Made by a program: the position numbers and the translations under genes
Shown: piece after piece, positions 35,339-47,782 of the stretch
How positions within the stretch are numbered: the first letter of the stretch is position 1
Layout of the letters: each line of letters starts with the position of its first letter
NCBI GenBank assembly: GCA_003024175.1
Contig: MDYQ01000015.1
Location: 62,001-126,000, forward strand
Source of the DNA: Planoprotostelium fungivorum
Taxonomy: Eukaryota; Evosea; Variosea; Cavosteliida; Cavosteliaceae
Reading direction: 5' to 3'
DNA length: 64,000 bases
The notes under the pieces: generated by a model
Told to the model about the DNA's origin: nothing
Database searches by the model: none
What the model saw: the letters and a program-made list of their open reading frames with translations, nothing else

Positions 35339-38300
35339 TTACCTTCCACTTCGACTCTGAACGAATATAGCGATCAGCATCAGGGCGACGGCCCAAGCTG
35401 AAATTTCGTCAGAATTTCACCTGACAAGTCACGTGACTCACCGAACGGAACGATGTAGGCCATGTAGACGGGCATGTGTTGGATGTCCCAGCCTCTGATC
35501 ATGACAGATCGAAGTCCATCGGCCGCCCAGGTTGTGGGCAGACCTAAGCTCACCCACGAGAACCACTTTGGAATCTGTTGAGATTTAGACATCGAGTCAC
35601 GATGATCGCATCACGATCGATGATCTCATCTGATCTCATCACTGATATGTGATCACATGATGCAGGGGGAGGATGAAGTGTGGAATACTCACGGCTTCAA
35701 TTGGCCACAAGACACCACTCAACAGTAAGGCAGGAAAGAAGGCTGCCATGGTAACCTAGGACAAATTTAGACTCTTTCGAGATGTACGACACACCTGTAT
35801 GGCCTCCGTCTCTTGTTTCGAAGCTGCAGATACCAATAGTCCCAGGGCCATTCCAGAGCTTCCCAAGATGATGAGTATGACCAACACGTGAACGAAATGT
35901 CCGACGATCTGACATCACTGTCATCATCCAGCTCGATCATCCACATGATCATCAGCCTCACCTCTATACCCAGTATGAACTTTGAAGTCAACAAGAGGAT
36001 ACAGCATTGTACGACGAGTGTGATGGACTGAGCCAAGTAATGAGATAAGACGAAGATGGTGGGTGACACTCCTGCGGCAAAGACTCTGTCCAGTGTTCCA
36101 TCCGTCTTCTCTCGAATGAAGGCAATGGCAGTCAGACCTGAACGTTTGAGACGTTGGCTCATCTACATCGTTGTAGATGACTCACCGATGCTGTGTGCGA
36201 AGATGGCGGTGGATATGATTCCTTTTTCGTGTGAGTTAAGGTGGGATGATGATGTGATGATGTGATTGTGATGATGTGATGGTGATGATGTGATGGTGAT
36301 GATGTGATGGTGATGATGTGATGGTGATGATGTGATGGTGATGATGTGATGAAGATATCACCTGGAGCGAGGAAAGAAGAGAATTTGATGGATGATGAAC
36401 CATAGACGGGAGGATCCACAAAGTAGAGGGGTGACGTAGTTGTATTCAAACACACATCCACCGTCTCTGTAATCCTCATCAGTCATCATATCACGTAAAC
36501 GACACAATCGATGAGGTGATGATCTATTTGCATCACCTGCAAAGGAAGTCTGTATCTTTGCATTGATGGATAGCCCGATCTCGTAATTCGATAGATCAGA
36601 TCGAATTGAGACGGTTGACAGATTCCTAACGGTCTCGTCGTTTCTCTTGATCAATCTCTGAGGAAAGTACTGGGAAAAGTTTTGAGGTATGACGATGGAG
36701 GCCCACGCTGAGTCCCAAATGTCAACAATAAATTCGAATAAAATGTACCAAGACATCCTCACCTTGTCCTCTCTCTACCATGCGTATGCCTTCCATCTCG
36801 TCACTGACGTTATACAGATTCAATTGCGGTCCTGCTACTCATCAGACTTATCGCCGCCTCCATCTACATCGTTGTAGATGGACTCAACATATCGAATGAT
36901 CACCTGTGTTCATTCGCTGTACAAATTGATCTCCCCAATTCTCACATTGAGAACCGAAGCTCTTCGGTGCTCCCACATCTCGATTGAGTATGGCCACCTG
37001 TCACGATCATCACGATGAGAGGTCATCATCACACAATGTCATCACGATGAGAGGTCATCATCACACAATGTCATCACGATGATGAGAGATCATCATCAGA
37101 CGATGTCATCACGACTGACTCACCGTCAGATGATTGGGATCCGTTCCTACGCACAGTACGTAGATCAAGATCTCGATGGTGGGTATCACCATGTCGAAGA
37201 TGATCATCAGGGGATTCCTGCCGTACTGTTTGAGTTTTCTGCGAGATATCGCGGAGATCTGGCGCCAGTAGGAAGTTTTCCCGCCATTCTTCTTCTTCCC
37301 ACCACTGTATTGTAGTAGTGGTCTACGATCGTCCACCTGTACGATATGACGTACCATACGCACAATTACGTACGACTCACCTCATCGTAAGTCACGTGAT
37401 CGATCGTCTGGTGATCATTTCGCGCTGTAGATGAAGGAGACACCAGTGTGGTTGAGCCACCGGACCGAATGGTCTGATTGGATGACGTGCGGTGGATCAT
37501 TGGATTCGATCCCCCGCTGCTGATCTGTCCCACACCTCAATTTCATCTCCGTACGGAATGACTCACTTGTACCGTTACACGCAAATCAACATCGTTCTGT
37601 GATCGACACAAGTGAAGAAAGACACTCTCTAATGTATCGCATTGATATCGGTACATCAGATCCTCTGGTTCGCCTTCTGCCAAGATCCTGCAGATGTATC
37701 AGGTCTCTAGTGTTCGCGAGCGAGAGTACCGCTCGTTTCACTGTGTCACTCACTTTCCTTCTCTCATGAGACCGACACAGTCGGCCTGTCTGGCTTCTTC
37801 TATGTAGTGAGTCGTGATGACGACAGTCGTTCCTTCGAATTCGGTGATGGATCTCAGATGCTCCCAGATCTTCGTTCGTAAGAGAGGGTCCAGGCCAACC
37901 GTTGGTTCGTCCAAGATGAGGACGTCCGGTTTGTGTAGTAATGCGACTGGGATGGTGAGTCGATCGGTGATGATGTCGATCTGGAGGATACCTGCGAGGG
38001 AGACACGACGCTGTTGACCTCCGCTCAACTTGGCGACGAGCTTCTTTCGAAATTCGTCCATTTCTAAGAAGTTCAGGAGCCAGCTGTTCATGATTAGTCA
38101 TCGTACGAGCGCACGTGTGGATGAATGGTTATGTTATGTGGAATAAATATGAATTGTATGTATGGGATGATGGATGTGATGATCGAACCCACTCGACTCG
38201 ATCGAGAAATTCCTGTCCAACCAGTCCGTGAAGTCTTCCGTAGAATTGAAGGGTTTCGAATACGGTCAGATCGGTGTATAATGCCATCTCTTGGGGTGAA

Positions 38301-38612
38301 TAACCCAAACGTCTGCCAGGAATGCCGTGATGCTTGGTATTAGGGGGTTCTCCAAGAACTTCGACGCCTCCACTCGTAGGCTCTAAACGTCCCAAGATGA
38401 TCTGATATCGTCAGAATCATCTTCTCACTCGCACTGAAATCATTATATGGATCATTTGTAAGCGACACCTTCAATAATGTTGTCTTTCCGCAACCAGATG
38501 GACCGAGCAGCCCATATATCGTTCCAACACGAACATTGAGGTCGATGCCCTTCAAGACTTTCGTCTTTCCGTAGTTCCTCGACAGAGAATGTGCGTGAAC
38601 TCCACTGTGCAT
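35339..38612 (-). CDS. ABC transporter, ABCH-like half transporter (NBD-TMD)
   Basis: The N-terminal nucleotide-binding domain has Walker A LLGPSGCGKTTLLK, signature LSGGQQRRVSLA, Walker B VLILDEPTVGLDP and the H-loop TTVVITTHYIEEARQADCVG. The next block, LAEGEPEDLMYRYQ, is typical of ABCH and insect ABCG20/23-like proteins. An ABC-2 type membrane domain follows: RRKLKQYGRNPLMIIFDMVIP, RVFAAGVSPTIFVLSHYLAQS, VTMAAFFPALLLSGVLWPIEA and a final helix AWAVALMLIAIFVQS. Such half transporters dimerise and move lipids or small hydrophobic compounds; substrate here is unknown. Introns are short but several are swollen by minisatellites. The stop TAA is embedded in GTAAATAAAACG, so the poly(A) signal overlaps it. 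Start at 38612 lies just before the NBD (HAHSLSRNYGKTKVLKGIDL). Confidence 0.9.
36244..36356. repeat. 14-bp minisatellite in an ABC transporter intron
   Basis: About seven tandem units of GATGATGTGATGGT with minor variants lie within an intron of the ABCH-like gene. Translating it yields spurious His/Ile/Thr repeats. Confidence 0.85.
37010..37112. repeat. 32-bp tandem repeat in an ABC transporter intron
   Basis: Three imperfect copies of a unit beginning TCATCACGATGAGAGGTCAT and ending CACACAATG, the third diverged. It lies in the same transporter gene as the 14-bp repeat. Confidence 0.75.
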
Positions 38613-38744
38613 GTCGGAAATGCACCGTGTGAGGCCTTCAGAAAAGATGTCACGTGACCCAGGCGTTTCGAGGAAAAGCCAAAATCACCCGCCAACAGAA
38701 CAGATGACATCAGATCAGTCCACCTTTTCACTGACTTTGCAATT

Positions 38745-41700
38745 TTATTCCTCTAATCCGTAGACTGACTTTCTCATCATGGCCGACTGTCTGTCGGTAT
38801 TATACAAGTCATCCGCGCTCTGTTGCTGACGAATGTGCATGAACATCGAATCAGATTCGTTGTCCGTGTTGGGCCGCGGCGTCTTCACTCGAATGGCGTG
38901 ATGATTCGTGGCTTTCAGTCTCCTGCTGATGACAGCCTGGATGTCCATGAAGTTGGGCCTCACGTTGGGATCCATCGCCCAACACCTGCAACATTCAGAA
39001 GGTGCCGGTGTGTCCAATGGGCTCACTTTTTCATCAAGTTATAGACATCGTGAGAGCATCTGTCGGGTTGGTACATCATGTTGCCTCCCGTGACATAATC
39101 CACCACCTGTTTGTTCGATAATGCTTGATAAGGGACTAATTAATGTCAGTCTACAACTCGCCACCCTTCCACTCACTCGCTCCGAGAGAGAGGATCTCCC
39201 TATCAGACGTCAATGTCTTCACATCACTTGACGTCGATGACTCACCACATGACGACACCGAAGCTCCACACATCAGACTGATGAGTGCACGTTCTATCTT
39301 TGATGACTTCTGGGGCGGACCATCTGAAGGGAATGTGATCTTGTCTATCCATACCCACTTCGGCACTGAGACCGAAATCGGAAATCTGCGACGGTCATCT
39401 ACAGCGGTGTAGATGGGTGTCACCTTGACGCGCAGGGACTCGTCTAAGAGGAGATTACGGCAGGCAAGGTCCCTGTCTTTTGTCATCACTTGAATCACAT
39501 CATTGCGATGATGATCATGATCATGATGATGAGAATCACGGAGAACGTTGACACTCACCTGTGGATGATTCCCTTCGATTGGAGGTAAGTCATTCCCCTC
39601 GCGGCATCTAGACACATGGACAAGAGATCGTTGTTGGTCAAGTTATCACTGTTTGTCGTCTCCCACAAGAATCGATCCAAACCACCGTTGGCGGCATATT
39701 CCAACACCTATCTTTTGAGTTTCATCGAGATGAAACCCTTACCATGTGCAGCTTCTCGTTCAGGTGATAGACACCCAGCAGACGAACCACGTTCGGGTGG
39801 TTGAGTTTTCTGCGAAAGTTCGAATCTTCTTCCGAGAAAAAGATTTGGGACTCACTGCAGCAAACGGATTTCAGATTTGAAGTTCTCGTCATCTACACCG
39901 GCTGAAGATTTAACTCCCTTGAGAGCGACCACGGTTCCCGCCCTGTCGACAAGTCAGATACGTCGACGTCCCAAATATTTTTCCCGCTCACCATGTTCCT
40001 TTGTACACTTCACCGAAATTTCCCACGCCGATCGTCTCCTGAACAATTAAGTTCGTCAAAATCAGATTATCCATCGCATCCAACTGCAATTCCGCCAGTT
40101 TCCTGTGAAATTTCAGCGTCTACAACGAGCCACCTTCTCACTTTTTCCTCGTGTATCGCAGGAAGAACAAGACGATGAGGACGAGAAGGAGTAAGAAGAT
40201 AAATGAGCCGACGGCTATCCCCGCGATAGCTCCCTTAGATAGCGGCGCTTCTTTTGGAACTGGAGAGATCTGTTGATGACGTCACGAAACGTCGCAAACG
40301 TCTGAGAAGGCCCAAACGTTCGAGACGTCTCAAACGATCGGCCGTCCCGAATGATTGGGACTCACGACGTTGTATATGGTGAAAGATTCGAAGGATATGG
40401 GCAGGTTTGATTTCATACGTTGGAAAGTCCAATCGGCCGAAGCCTCGTTGGTGTCCTTTGGCGCAGCCGATATCTGTAGATCGCATCTGCTGTCATCTGA
40501 AATGTGCGATCAGAAAACTCTCTGACATTTCGACTCACCACTGAATAACACGGTGATACGATTGGGATTCACTTGATAATGACTGGCAATGAAATCGACA
40601 ATTTTCTGATCTTTCATCAGAAAAAGATGAAAAGAATGCATCAAAAATGTAAATCTTGAAATAGATCTCACTTGGCTGTTACTGTTCTTTCCCTCTACGA
40701 ATAATCTCATCTGTATGGAGTTGTAGTTCAACACACTACACTTGATTCCACAAGTCGTAACGGTGTCGACAGGTACGGGACATACAAACGAATTGTTGTC
40801 CATGTTACATCTACAACGGTATCAGATGTCAAATTCGGGAGAAATCTCACAGTGTGACAGCAGAAGAGATGATTCCCATGCTGCTGGCGTCGGTCAACAG
40901 ATTGTTGCTCAGGTCCAAATGCTACGAGATATCAGCGAGCTTCACGCCAAATTTCCCCTCACCACCAGCAGGCTGTGTCTGTCCGATCCCAAATACGGAA
41001 CCGTTCCTGGAACGATCGGTCCCAATTCCGAAATTTCACTCGATTCTCACCGTTTAACAAGTTGTGGCTGAAATCAATCCAAGTGACCACCGGTAACGAA
41101 TTGTACTGTATCTTCGATGTTCTACAACGCTATCAATTCACCGATGACGTCATACTACGTCACCCGTTGAGATTGTTGTGAGACATATCCACCGTCTCTA
41201 ATTTCGATTGAGACAGCAGCGAGGGAATCTGACCGGAGAAAGCATTGTGGCTAATGTTCAGGTTGGTGATAGAAGAGAGACTGTTCAAAAACTCCAATCC
41301 TCCACTGAAAGAATTACCACTCAAATCTGTCGACACGTCAGCCCCTCTGTCGACCCAACACGTGATCTATGATACGATGTCTCATATGATATCATCACCT
41401 AGAGTCTTTGGGTCGCAGCTTAGATTGGGCATCGGACCACTCAATTGATTCGAATTGAGACGGACCGTGGTGGCCGATCTGACTTGGTAGAAAGATTTTG
41501 GGACTTCCCCGTAGATTTCATTGTTAGATAGGTCCAAATCGACGAGTTGCTGTGGAGGTGAGATGAACAATCTACAACGAGACGGCTCACGCTCCAGGCG
41601 CTGAGGTCATCGGGGAACGGACCGTTGATCTCATTGTTCGACAGGTCTGCGTGGGTCAATCTACATCGTTGTAGACGAGACTCACTGAGGTGTTGCAGGC

Positions 41701-44127
41701 TGGGTAACAAGAAGAGAGACAAGTTTGTCATCTTCAATTGGTTGTTACTGCAGGAGAATTCGATCAGATTGGTCAGAGTTAAGAAGCTCTGAGGTATCTG
41801 TGGCAGATGAGGAATGAAAATAAAACAAAATGAAAGATGAATGACCTCGGTGAGCATGTTGAAATCTGCTCTCGCGCGGGTCAATGAACTGAGACCACTG
41901 AAGGAAGGTATGGGGCCTGCGTATGTTATTTCCTCGAAATTTCGATCTACAACACCTCTGAATCGGTTGTAAGACACGTCGATGACATTCAGCTTTGTGA
42001 GAAAAGATAGCGTACCTGATCTCCTGTCAGAGAGGAAATTTCGGCGGAACATCACCGGGTAGGTAACCGGATAAAGAGTTGTGAGAGTAATTAGCCGAGG
42101 TCAGCCTAGGCAAGAATTGGATGTCAGCCGTCAGGTGCCCCGTAAACGAGTTGGAGGAGAAGCTGAGAAGTCGGTGAGTTTTCCACGAGATTTTGACGGA
42201 CACGTGACTCACTCGAGGTGGGTCAACGGTGCGAACTGTTTGAAGTCGTCCGGAATATTTCCGGAGAAATTATTGTTCGAAATATCCAAGTAAGATATGG
42301 CACTGCGTCCATTCAGTCATCTACATCGTTGTAGATATCACCTCATATTGTGGAACATCGACCTGGGAAATACTTCCTGAAACGTGTTGTAAGACACGTC
42401 CAACGTCTGCAAATTGTACAGAGTAGAGAAATTTCCGATGCCTCGATTGAATTGGTTGTGCTCTAATGAGACGAGCGTCAAGTTGAACATGGTACCGAGG
42501 CAAGGTGGTAGAGCCCCGCTGAGAGAATTGTAGCCCAGGCTCAATTGGGTGAGACCGGTCAAGTTACAGAGTGTGTCTGGAAGTGTACCGGTGAGGTTGT
42601 TGTTGGAGAGATGGATGGCCTGAAATTTCATTTAGATTTCGTGGGTTCAACGCGACGTACCGTGAGCTTGGATGGCTTTCCCAGGGTGACCGGCAGCTCA
42701 CCCACGAGATGATTGAAACTGGATTAAAATCAATGAAATCGTATTTTATTCGATATGATTTGGGACGGAAGGAGAAATGTCTCACCTGATATCGAGGATG
42801 GTTGCTGAGATGAGACCTCCGATATTCGAAGAAATAGCACCAGACAACGAGTTACCCCTCAGTGAGATGAGTTGTAGATTCTTCAAGCCGTACAACTCTG
42901 ATGACGTCATCATACGTCATCACGAAGAGGTACTCACCCTCTGGGATGCTGCCGTTCAAATTGTTGCCGTGGAGACGTAACGCGGTGAGAAGCACGAGAT
43001 TACCGAGTGTACTCGGAATGTGTCCACCCAATTGATTGACGCTGATGAGATCAATCTACAACGCAGAACGGTGGATTTCATCGAAATCTCGCTCACCTCA
43101 GATCAAGTGATTGGAGGTTGGTCAGTTGGCCCAGACTGGTTGGTATCTCTGTGTATCAAGTCAGTGTGACAAGTGAAAAGTTTACGTCACCTCCAGAGAG
43201 AAAGTTGTTGTACAGGGACAACAACCTGTACAATGTCACACCGTGATACGTCTACGCTTCTTCGCATGCGATGCGATGTGATGTGATGATGGAGACTCAC
43301 TTGAGATTGCTCAATTTCCCCATGCTGGTTGGTATACTTCCATTCAAAGTGTTGGCGTAGAGAGACAATGAGACGAGAGAGGAAGCGCCACCGATACTGT
43401 TCGGGATATTTCCGGAGAAGGTGTTACTGTTATCATCAGTTGTAATCAGATGGATGACTTGTACCTATTCATAGAGAGTGAGGTGAGATTATCCATCGAC
43501 TCGAACATGTCTGGGATGGATCCTGTCGTATATTCAGATGGAATGTCACATGACCACCATCACCATTAAAGAAGTTAAAACTGGCGTCGAGGAGTACCAG
43601 CTGCTTTAGAGATGACAAATTGAGAAACGGGCCCGAGAAACTATTGTCAGAGATGTTGAAGACGTTCAAATTGAGGAGTAGGGTTAATGATGAGGGCAGA
43701 GCCCCCACTAAATAATTTGAAGACAGGGTCAGACCTACAGATGTCAGTTGATGTAAAAACAAGATCGTGCATACTCTTCAGATTGGTCAGATTGCCGATG
43801 GATGGTGGCAACATTCCTGATAGATTATTCGCATCCAAACTGAGAGCTATGACGCTCAAGTTTCTATCACAAGTGACCCCGTAGAATTGGCAGGCATTGG
43901 TTGCAGTTGCATTGTTCCAGTTGCCTCTTTGAGTCCATTGACCCCCTGAAAACCTTGTCAATCGTCGAACGAATCAACCTCTCGTGTCCTCCATCGAACT
44001 GGCTCTCACCTTGTGTCTTGTCATATAGATCCCGAAGAGCAGCGAGATCGCTCTGCCCGTCTGCACGAACCGTTGAGATCCAACCGCAGACCAAGACGAG
44101 AAGTATCAGGCGATAATCTCCCCGCAT
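38745..44127 (-). CDS. Second LRR receptor protein kinase (tyrosine-kinase-like)
   Basis: The signal peptide MRGDYRLILLVLVCGWIS is followed by an LRR N-terminal cap (WNNATATNACQFYGVTC) and many plant-type LRRs (LSGMLPPSIGNLTNLK, LTGTLPDTLCNLTGLTQLSL, IYGEVPKSFYQ). After a short stalk, the membrane helix near 40150-40230 is GIAVGSFIFLLLLVLIVLFF, then RYTRKK. The kinase domain shows IGVGNFGEVYKG, VALKGVK, HPNVVRLLGVY, IIHRDLACRNLLLD, ISDFGLS, IPFRWSAPEVI, SDVWSFGVVMW and CWAMDPNVRPNF. ACRN and FRWSAPE are again of the tyrosine-kinase type. A C-terminal tail of about 60 residues contains Tyr in DDLYNTD and SVYGLEE, possible phosphorylation sites (inference). The stop TAA overlaps GAATAAAATTG. 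Several introns carry CTACAACG inverted repeats. It is the same architecture as the gene at 13.4-19.6 kb but not a recent duplicate. Confidence 0.87.
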
Positions 44128-44595
44128 GTGGCCTGATGTGGTGGACAGAGAAAGTGGGGAAGGGTTCTCCTGTCTCCTGTCTCTTCTCTGTCTGACTCCC
44201 GCGTCCACCTTTCGAGCTCTTAACGGCAGACAGCCGACGAAGCTTCGTTGATTATCTATGCTCACGAGAGTCGATTCACCGTGGAATTTATGGAAGGTAG
44301 AGTCTGAGCGTGTATTATAGAACACTCACGTGAAGGGTCGACATGTTCTCACCACCAAGAGTCGTCACCTCTATGTCCACGTCTGTTTGTGAAGGCTGAC
44401 AAAATGTGACAAGGACAGCAATGAACAGAGGATGAGAGCGTGGGCTTCATGTGGATGGACTGCAATTCGTGCGATATTAGCTTTTATTCATATTTTAATC
44501 TGAAAACATAATTGCTGGAGGTGAACGACTGTTCAGCGAACCGGATAAGTTGCACACAACATCATCAAACGCATCGAACTCTGAACGAAAACACC

Positions 44596-46383
44596 ATGGC
44601 CTTATACAACATCAAGAAACATTTACCTGAGGTGCAACATCTGAGAGCACCCGTTGCTCACGTAGAGAACCTCGATTTCCTCTTCTCACACAGAAACATC
44701 AAGACGAAATGGAAGGTCGTGCCTTCCGATGTCTGCGATGGATATCATCTTCTATCCGTTCAGGTAGTGGCTACAAAGAAGTTCTTAGGAGACGATGAGG
44801 TGAGGCGCCTACGCACATACACGAGAGGACGCCCTCTCATTTTCGAATAGGTGTACAAGAATGAACCCAGACTGCAACAATTGGTTCCCAGAGGTCTCTG
44901 CTACGTCTTGAAGAGAGACGAAGATCCTTCCATTTTACATTTGGCCGCCATTGTATACCCCACCAGCAAGTTCTTTGGTGATGACGATCAAAGTGATGGA
45001 GTTGTCGTATTGGGAGATGATGAGTTGCAGAAAGATGTACCCAAGGGTGGGAGGCTCATTCTTATGATCTTTTTTGACTGATTTATAACAGGTTGTCGCA
45101 TGATCGGCACAGAGAAGGCCAATGGAGAGATGTTCACGGTCAATGCCGTTCACAAGGGAGACGATGGAAGTTTTCATGTTGTGTTAGGTGATCCGATCGT
45201 CACCACAATGAAACTTGATGATTAACGATGTGCAGGAAGTAAGAACAACAAATTTCTCTTCCCCTTTCATCCTCAAAAGACCACGAAAGAAGAGATCCGA
45301 CGCATGATCAAGGTGAGCATCACATCATCCACACGTACCCCCAACATGTTCCGACGTACACAGTCGTATTTGGATGTGACCTCCCCCGATAACAAATACC
45401 CCAATGTCGATCTGTCCACAGACAAGAGATGGACGTACGACAACGTCTGGGTGGAAATGTCGGAGTATTTTCTCGGAAAGATGCTCGAAATTTCCGGTGA
45501 GATTTTCCCGCGTAAGTTCTCCTCACCGTCGTCAGATGGATCTACAACGCTCTGCGATCGACTTTTCACGGAAAAGTTGACTGCCTGTGGAGAGTTTGAA
45601 TCGTGGCTGCATCCACACGTTGTAGAGCTGCCAGAAGGCCACCGATCCGTTTCCTTCTTCGCTTTCACGACCTACGACGAGGGGGGAAGTCCCAAATCCG
45701 TTTCGGGTGCCGAGCGTCTCAATCAACTGGACTGGGTGGATAGCACGGGTGAATAGGATGTGGCGGGTTGCAGATGGCTGATCCGTGTAGGATTTCAGAC
45801 GGTGACGAGAAAGGAAGTCGCAGCGGGGACAGATATCATGCAACTGAGAAGAGACGTGAGCGTTGTAGACCATCCTCTACATCATTTTATCGTTCCATTT
45901 CACTTGCACTATTCCCGTGACTGTGACATCGAGACTCATCGATTGAAAGGTGTGGGCGAGAAAGAATTCGGAGGGGCTCGTTCTTCTCGTGTTAGACGCT
46001 GCCAGCGGTGAAATTCAGAGGATGGTGAAGATGAAGACCATCTGGTACGTCGTCCACAGGGGCTACCGAGAGAGACTGAGACGATTCGTCACGGGGAGAA
46101 ATGCAAAGACGACAGGACAGGTGCACCATCATCACCATCCCCTCCATCCGATGGACGATCCTGACATGAACACCAGGCCAGGTACGAATTGATGGAGAAA
46201 GAGCTTCGCTCCGTCCTCGAGAGCAAGTTGTCCATCTTCAAGGCCTCCCTGGACGAAAAGTGGAAGGGATCTGTTCCAAGGTTAGTCGAGGCAGTACGAA
46301 AGGTGGAGAAGGAGAAGAGAATGAAAGAAGTCTTCAGTTTCGAATATCCACTGTTGATCCGTGCGGCCGATGGTCAAGAATAA
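44596..46383 (+). CDS. Unrecognised protein of about 400-500 residues
   Basis: The first exons are clear: 44596-44799, then from 44851, with in-phase GT-AG junctions (KKFLGDDE | VYKNEPRLQQLVPRG; VPKG | CRMIGTEKANGEMF). Coding continues through SKNNKFLFPFHPQKTTKEE, SYLDVTSPDNKYPNVDLS and VELPEGHRSVSFFAFTTYDE. The last exon is MEKELRSVLESKLSIFKASL .. LIRAADGQE. Two acidic DD/DE patches follow similar hydrophobic runs (TKKFLGDDE, TSKFFGDDDQ), a possible internal repeat of about 80 residues. There is no signal peptide or membrane helix. I do not recognise a family, and the splice pattern between 45490 and 46190 is not settled. The stop overlaps GAATAAAAGG. Confidence 0.65.
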
Positions 46384-46903
46384 AAGGTCACCCGATACCG
46401 TTTGATTCTCGTTACGCATTCGATCTGGAGTATCGGCTATATAAGGTGGAAGATTAGCATAAGGGTGTGGAAGACACAGATGTTACGACCAGAGGGCTCC
46501 CCTGGACTCCTTCATTGCAGAAATAAAAGTCACACATCCTATATTAGGAATACATCTACGCGATATTCATATCGAGATAGCCTATACCAATGTCGGTCTC
46601 CCTATCATTGAGAGGTTTAAAATTTTTGTTGGCGTGAGTAGCATCAAGATTGGAGGGTAGTAACCAGGAGACCATCTATGAATCGACAAGAATGTCAGGG
46701 CCGTAGGCCAAATGAGTTCATCTCGGCTGTGCTTTGCGTTGACCACACTGAGTAGAGGCAGTGCGCCATTCACGCACCACTGCAGATCAGCAACCACCTC
46801 CGCTGAGCTTTAGGTCACACTCTATAGTTGAGTGTGACCGAATAGCAAGCATAAGAGGGAGAGTTCTGATCAGGCAGACACACGAACGAAAACTACCATC
46901 CAC
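46384..46903. other. Intergenic region with one hairpin
   Basis: No convincing gene is present. Antisense and sense frames here lack family features. A perfect 10-bp stem hairpin lies at 46813-46839 (separate entry). Confidence 0.45.
46813..46839. other. Perfect inverted repeat (10-bp stem, 7-nt loop)
   Basis: GGTCACACTC and GAGTGTGACC flank the loop TATAGTT. It sits about 65 bp upstream of a small plus-strand gene. It could be a paired binding site or an RNA hairpin; function is unknown. Confidence 0.6.
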
Positions 46904-47526
46904 AATGGCCCATCGCATCGCTCGACTGAGACGACAGAGACAACATGAGAGGGCTACATGTACGAGAAGACGAGATACCAACCATCTGCATCGAAAAGTA
47001 TTGAACGTATGACGACACATCACCATCGGTCGATAAAGAGACAAATTATTCATCCTTTGGGATACAGAGTGAAGGCCTATCTCATCATCACTCTTCCGTT
47101 TCATCGTGCATGTTGCGTGAGAGCAGGTGTTTGTAGACAGGGATGGACAATGCACTGAAATTTCGCTCCCAATTTGTGGTCAGTCCCAACACAGGTACAT
47201 CATGCTACGAGCCACATACATCGTCAGATCTCACAGAGTCATACCTTCGAGAACGTCATGCAGAAGGTATGTTGATAGAAAAAGCGTCTCCTCGTAATCA
47301 CCCTGTTAATACGATCCACAGGTTCTCCTCAAGGACTGAGGATAACCTCCCAGAACATCCAAAGAACAAGACATCTGATCTAGAGCCGAAAATGCATGTT
47401 TCGAAGAGTAAACCACACACCGGCGACAATGACGAGACGTCCATTCCAATGGTGATGACAATGACGTCTGACGAGAAACCAAAATTCGTCCACCACGAAG
47501 AGAAAGAGAAGAAGGAGAATAAATGA
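46904..47526 (+). CDS. Possible small unknown gene
   Basis: The start MAHRIARLRRQRQHERA is very basic. The best-supported part is the 3' portion, open from 47143 to the stop at 47524-47526. It is hydrophilic, with FSSRTEDNLPEHPKNKTSDL and a charged tail VHHEEKEKKENK, and holds potential introns at ~47272-47322. The stop TGA is embedded in AATAAATGA. The join between the basic start and the 3' part is not resolved. No domain was recognised, and it could be a secreted or nuclear low-complexity protein, or two features. Confidence 0.4.
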
Positions 47527-47782
47527 CGTCGATGCAGTGACCTCCCGAGTCTTCGTCAGCTACATAAGATAGGATTCTATCTATCTTCGAAGGAGAGCGG
47601 CACGCTGGTATCACCCAACCACTGTGCGATGTGGTTACCATGGAAATTCGTTACTGGTAAAGCTCAAGTTTCTTGTGGACAGTTGTCCCCTTCTTAAGAA
47701 GCAGAATCGAGAAGACCCAGATGAGGAGGTACCTACTCAGGATCAAGCATTTCTCCCCTTCAACAAAAGACAAACACGCACA

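Noticed and set aside
36159-36479. Minus-strand frame with His/Ile/Thr repeats
   Set aside because: A by-product of the 14-bp minisatellite in an intron of the ABC transporter.
36244-37112. Tandem arrays considered as CRISPR
   Set aside because: Units are contiguous without unique spacers, lie in eukaryotic introns, and have no cas genes nearby.
46787-47155. Minus-strand 122-aa frame rich in Cys and Arg
   Set aside because: Composition is unlike neighbouring proteins and it overlaps the basic start of a plus-strand gene antisense.
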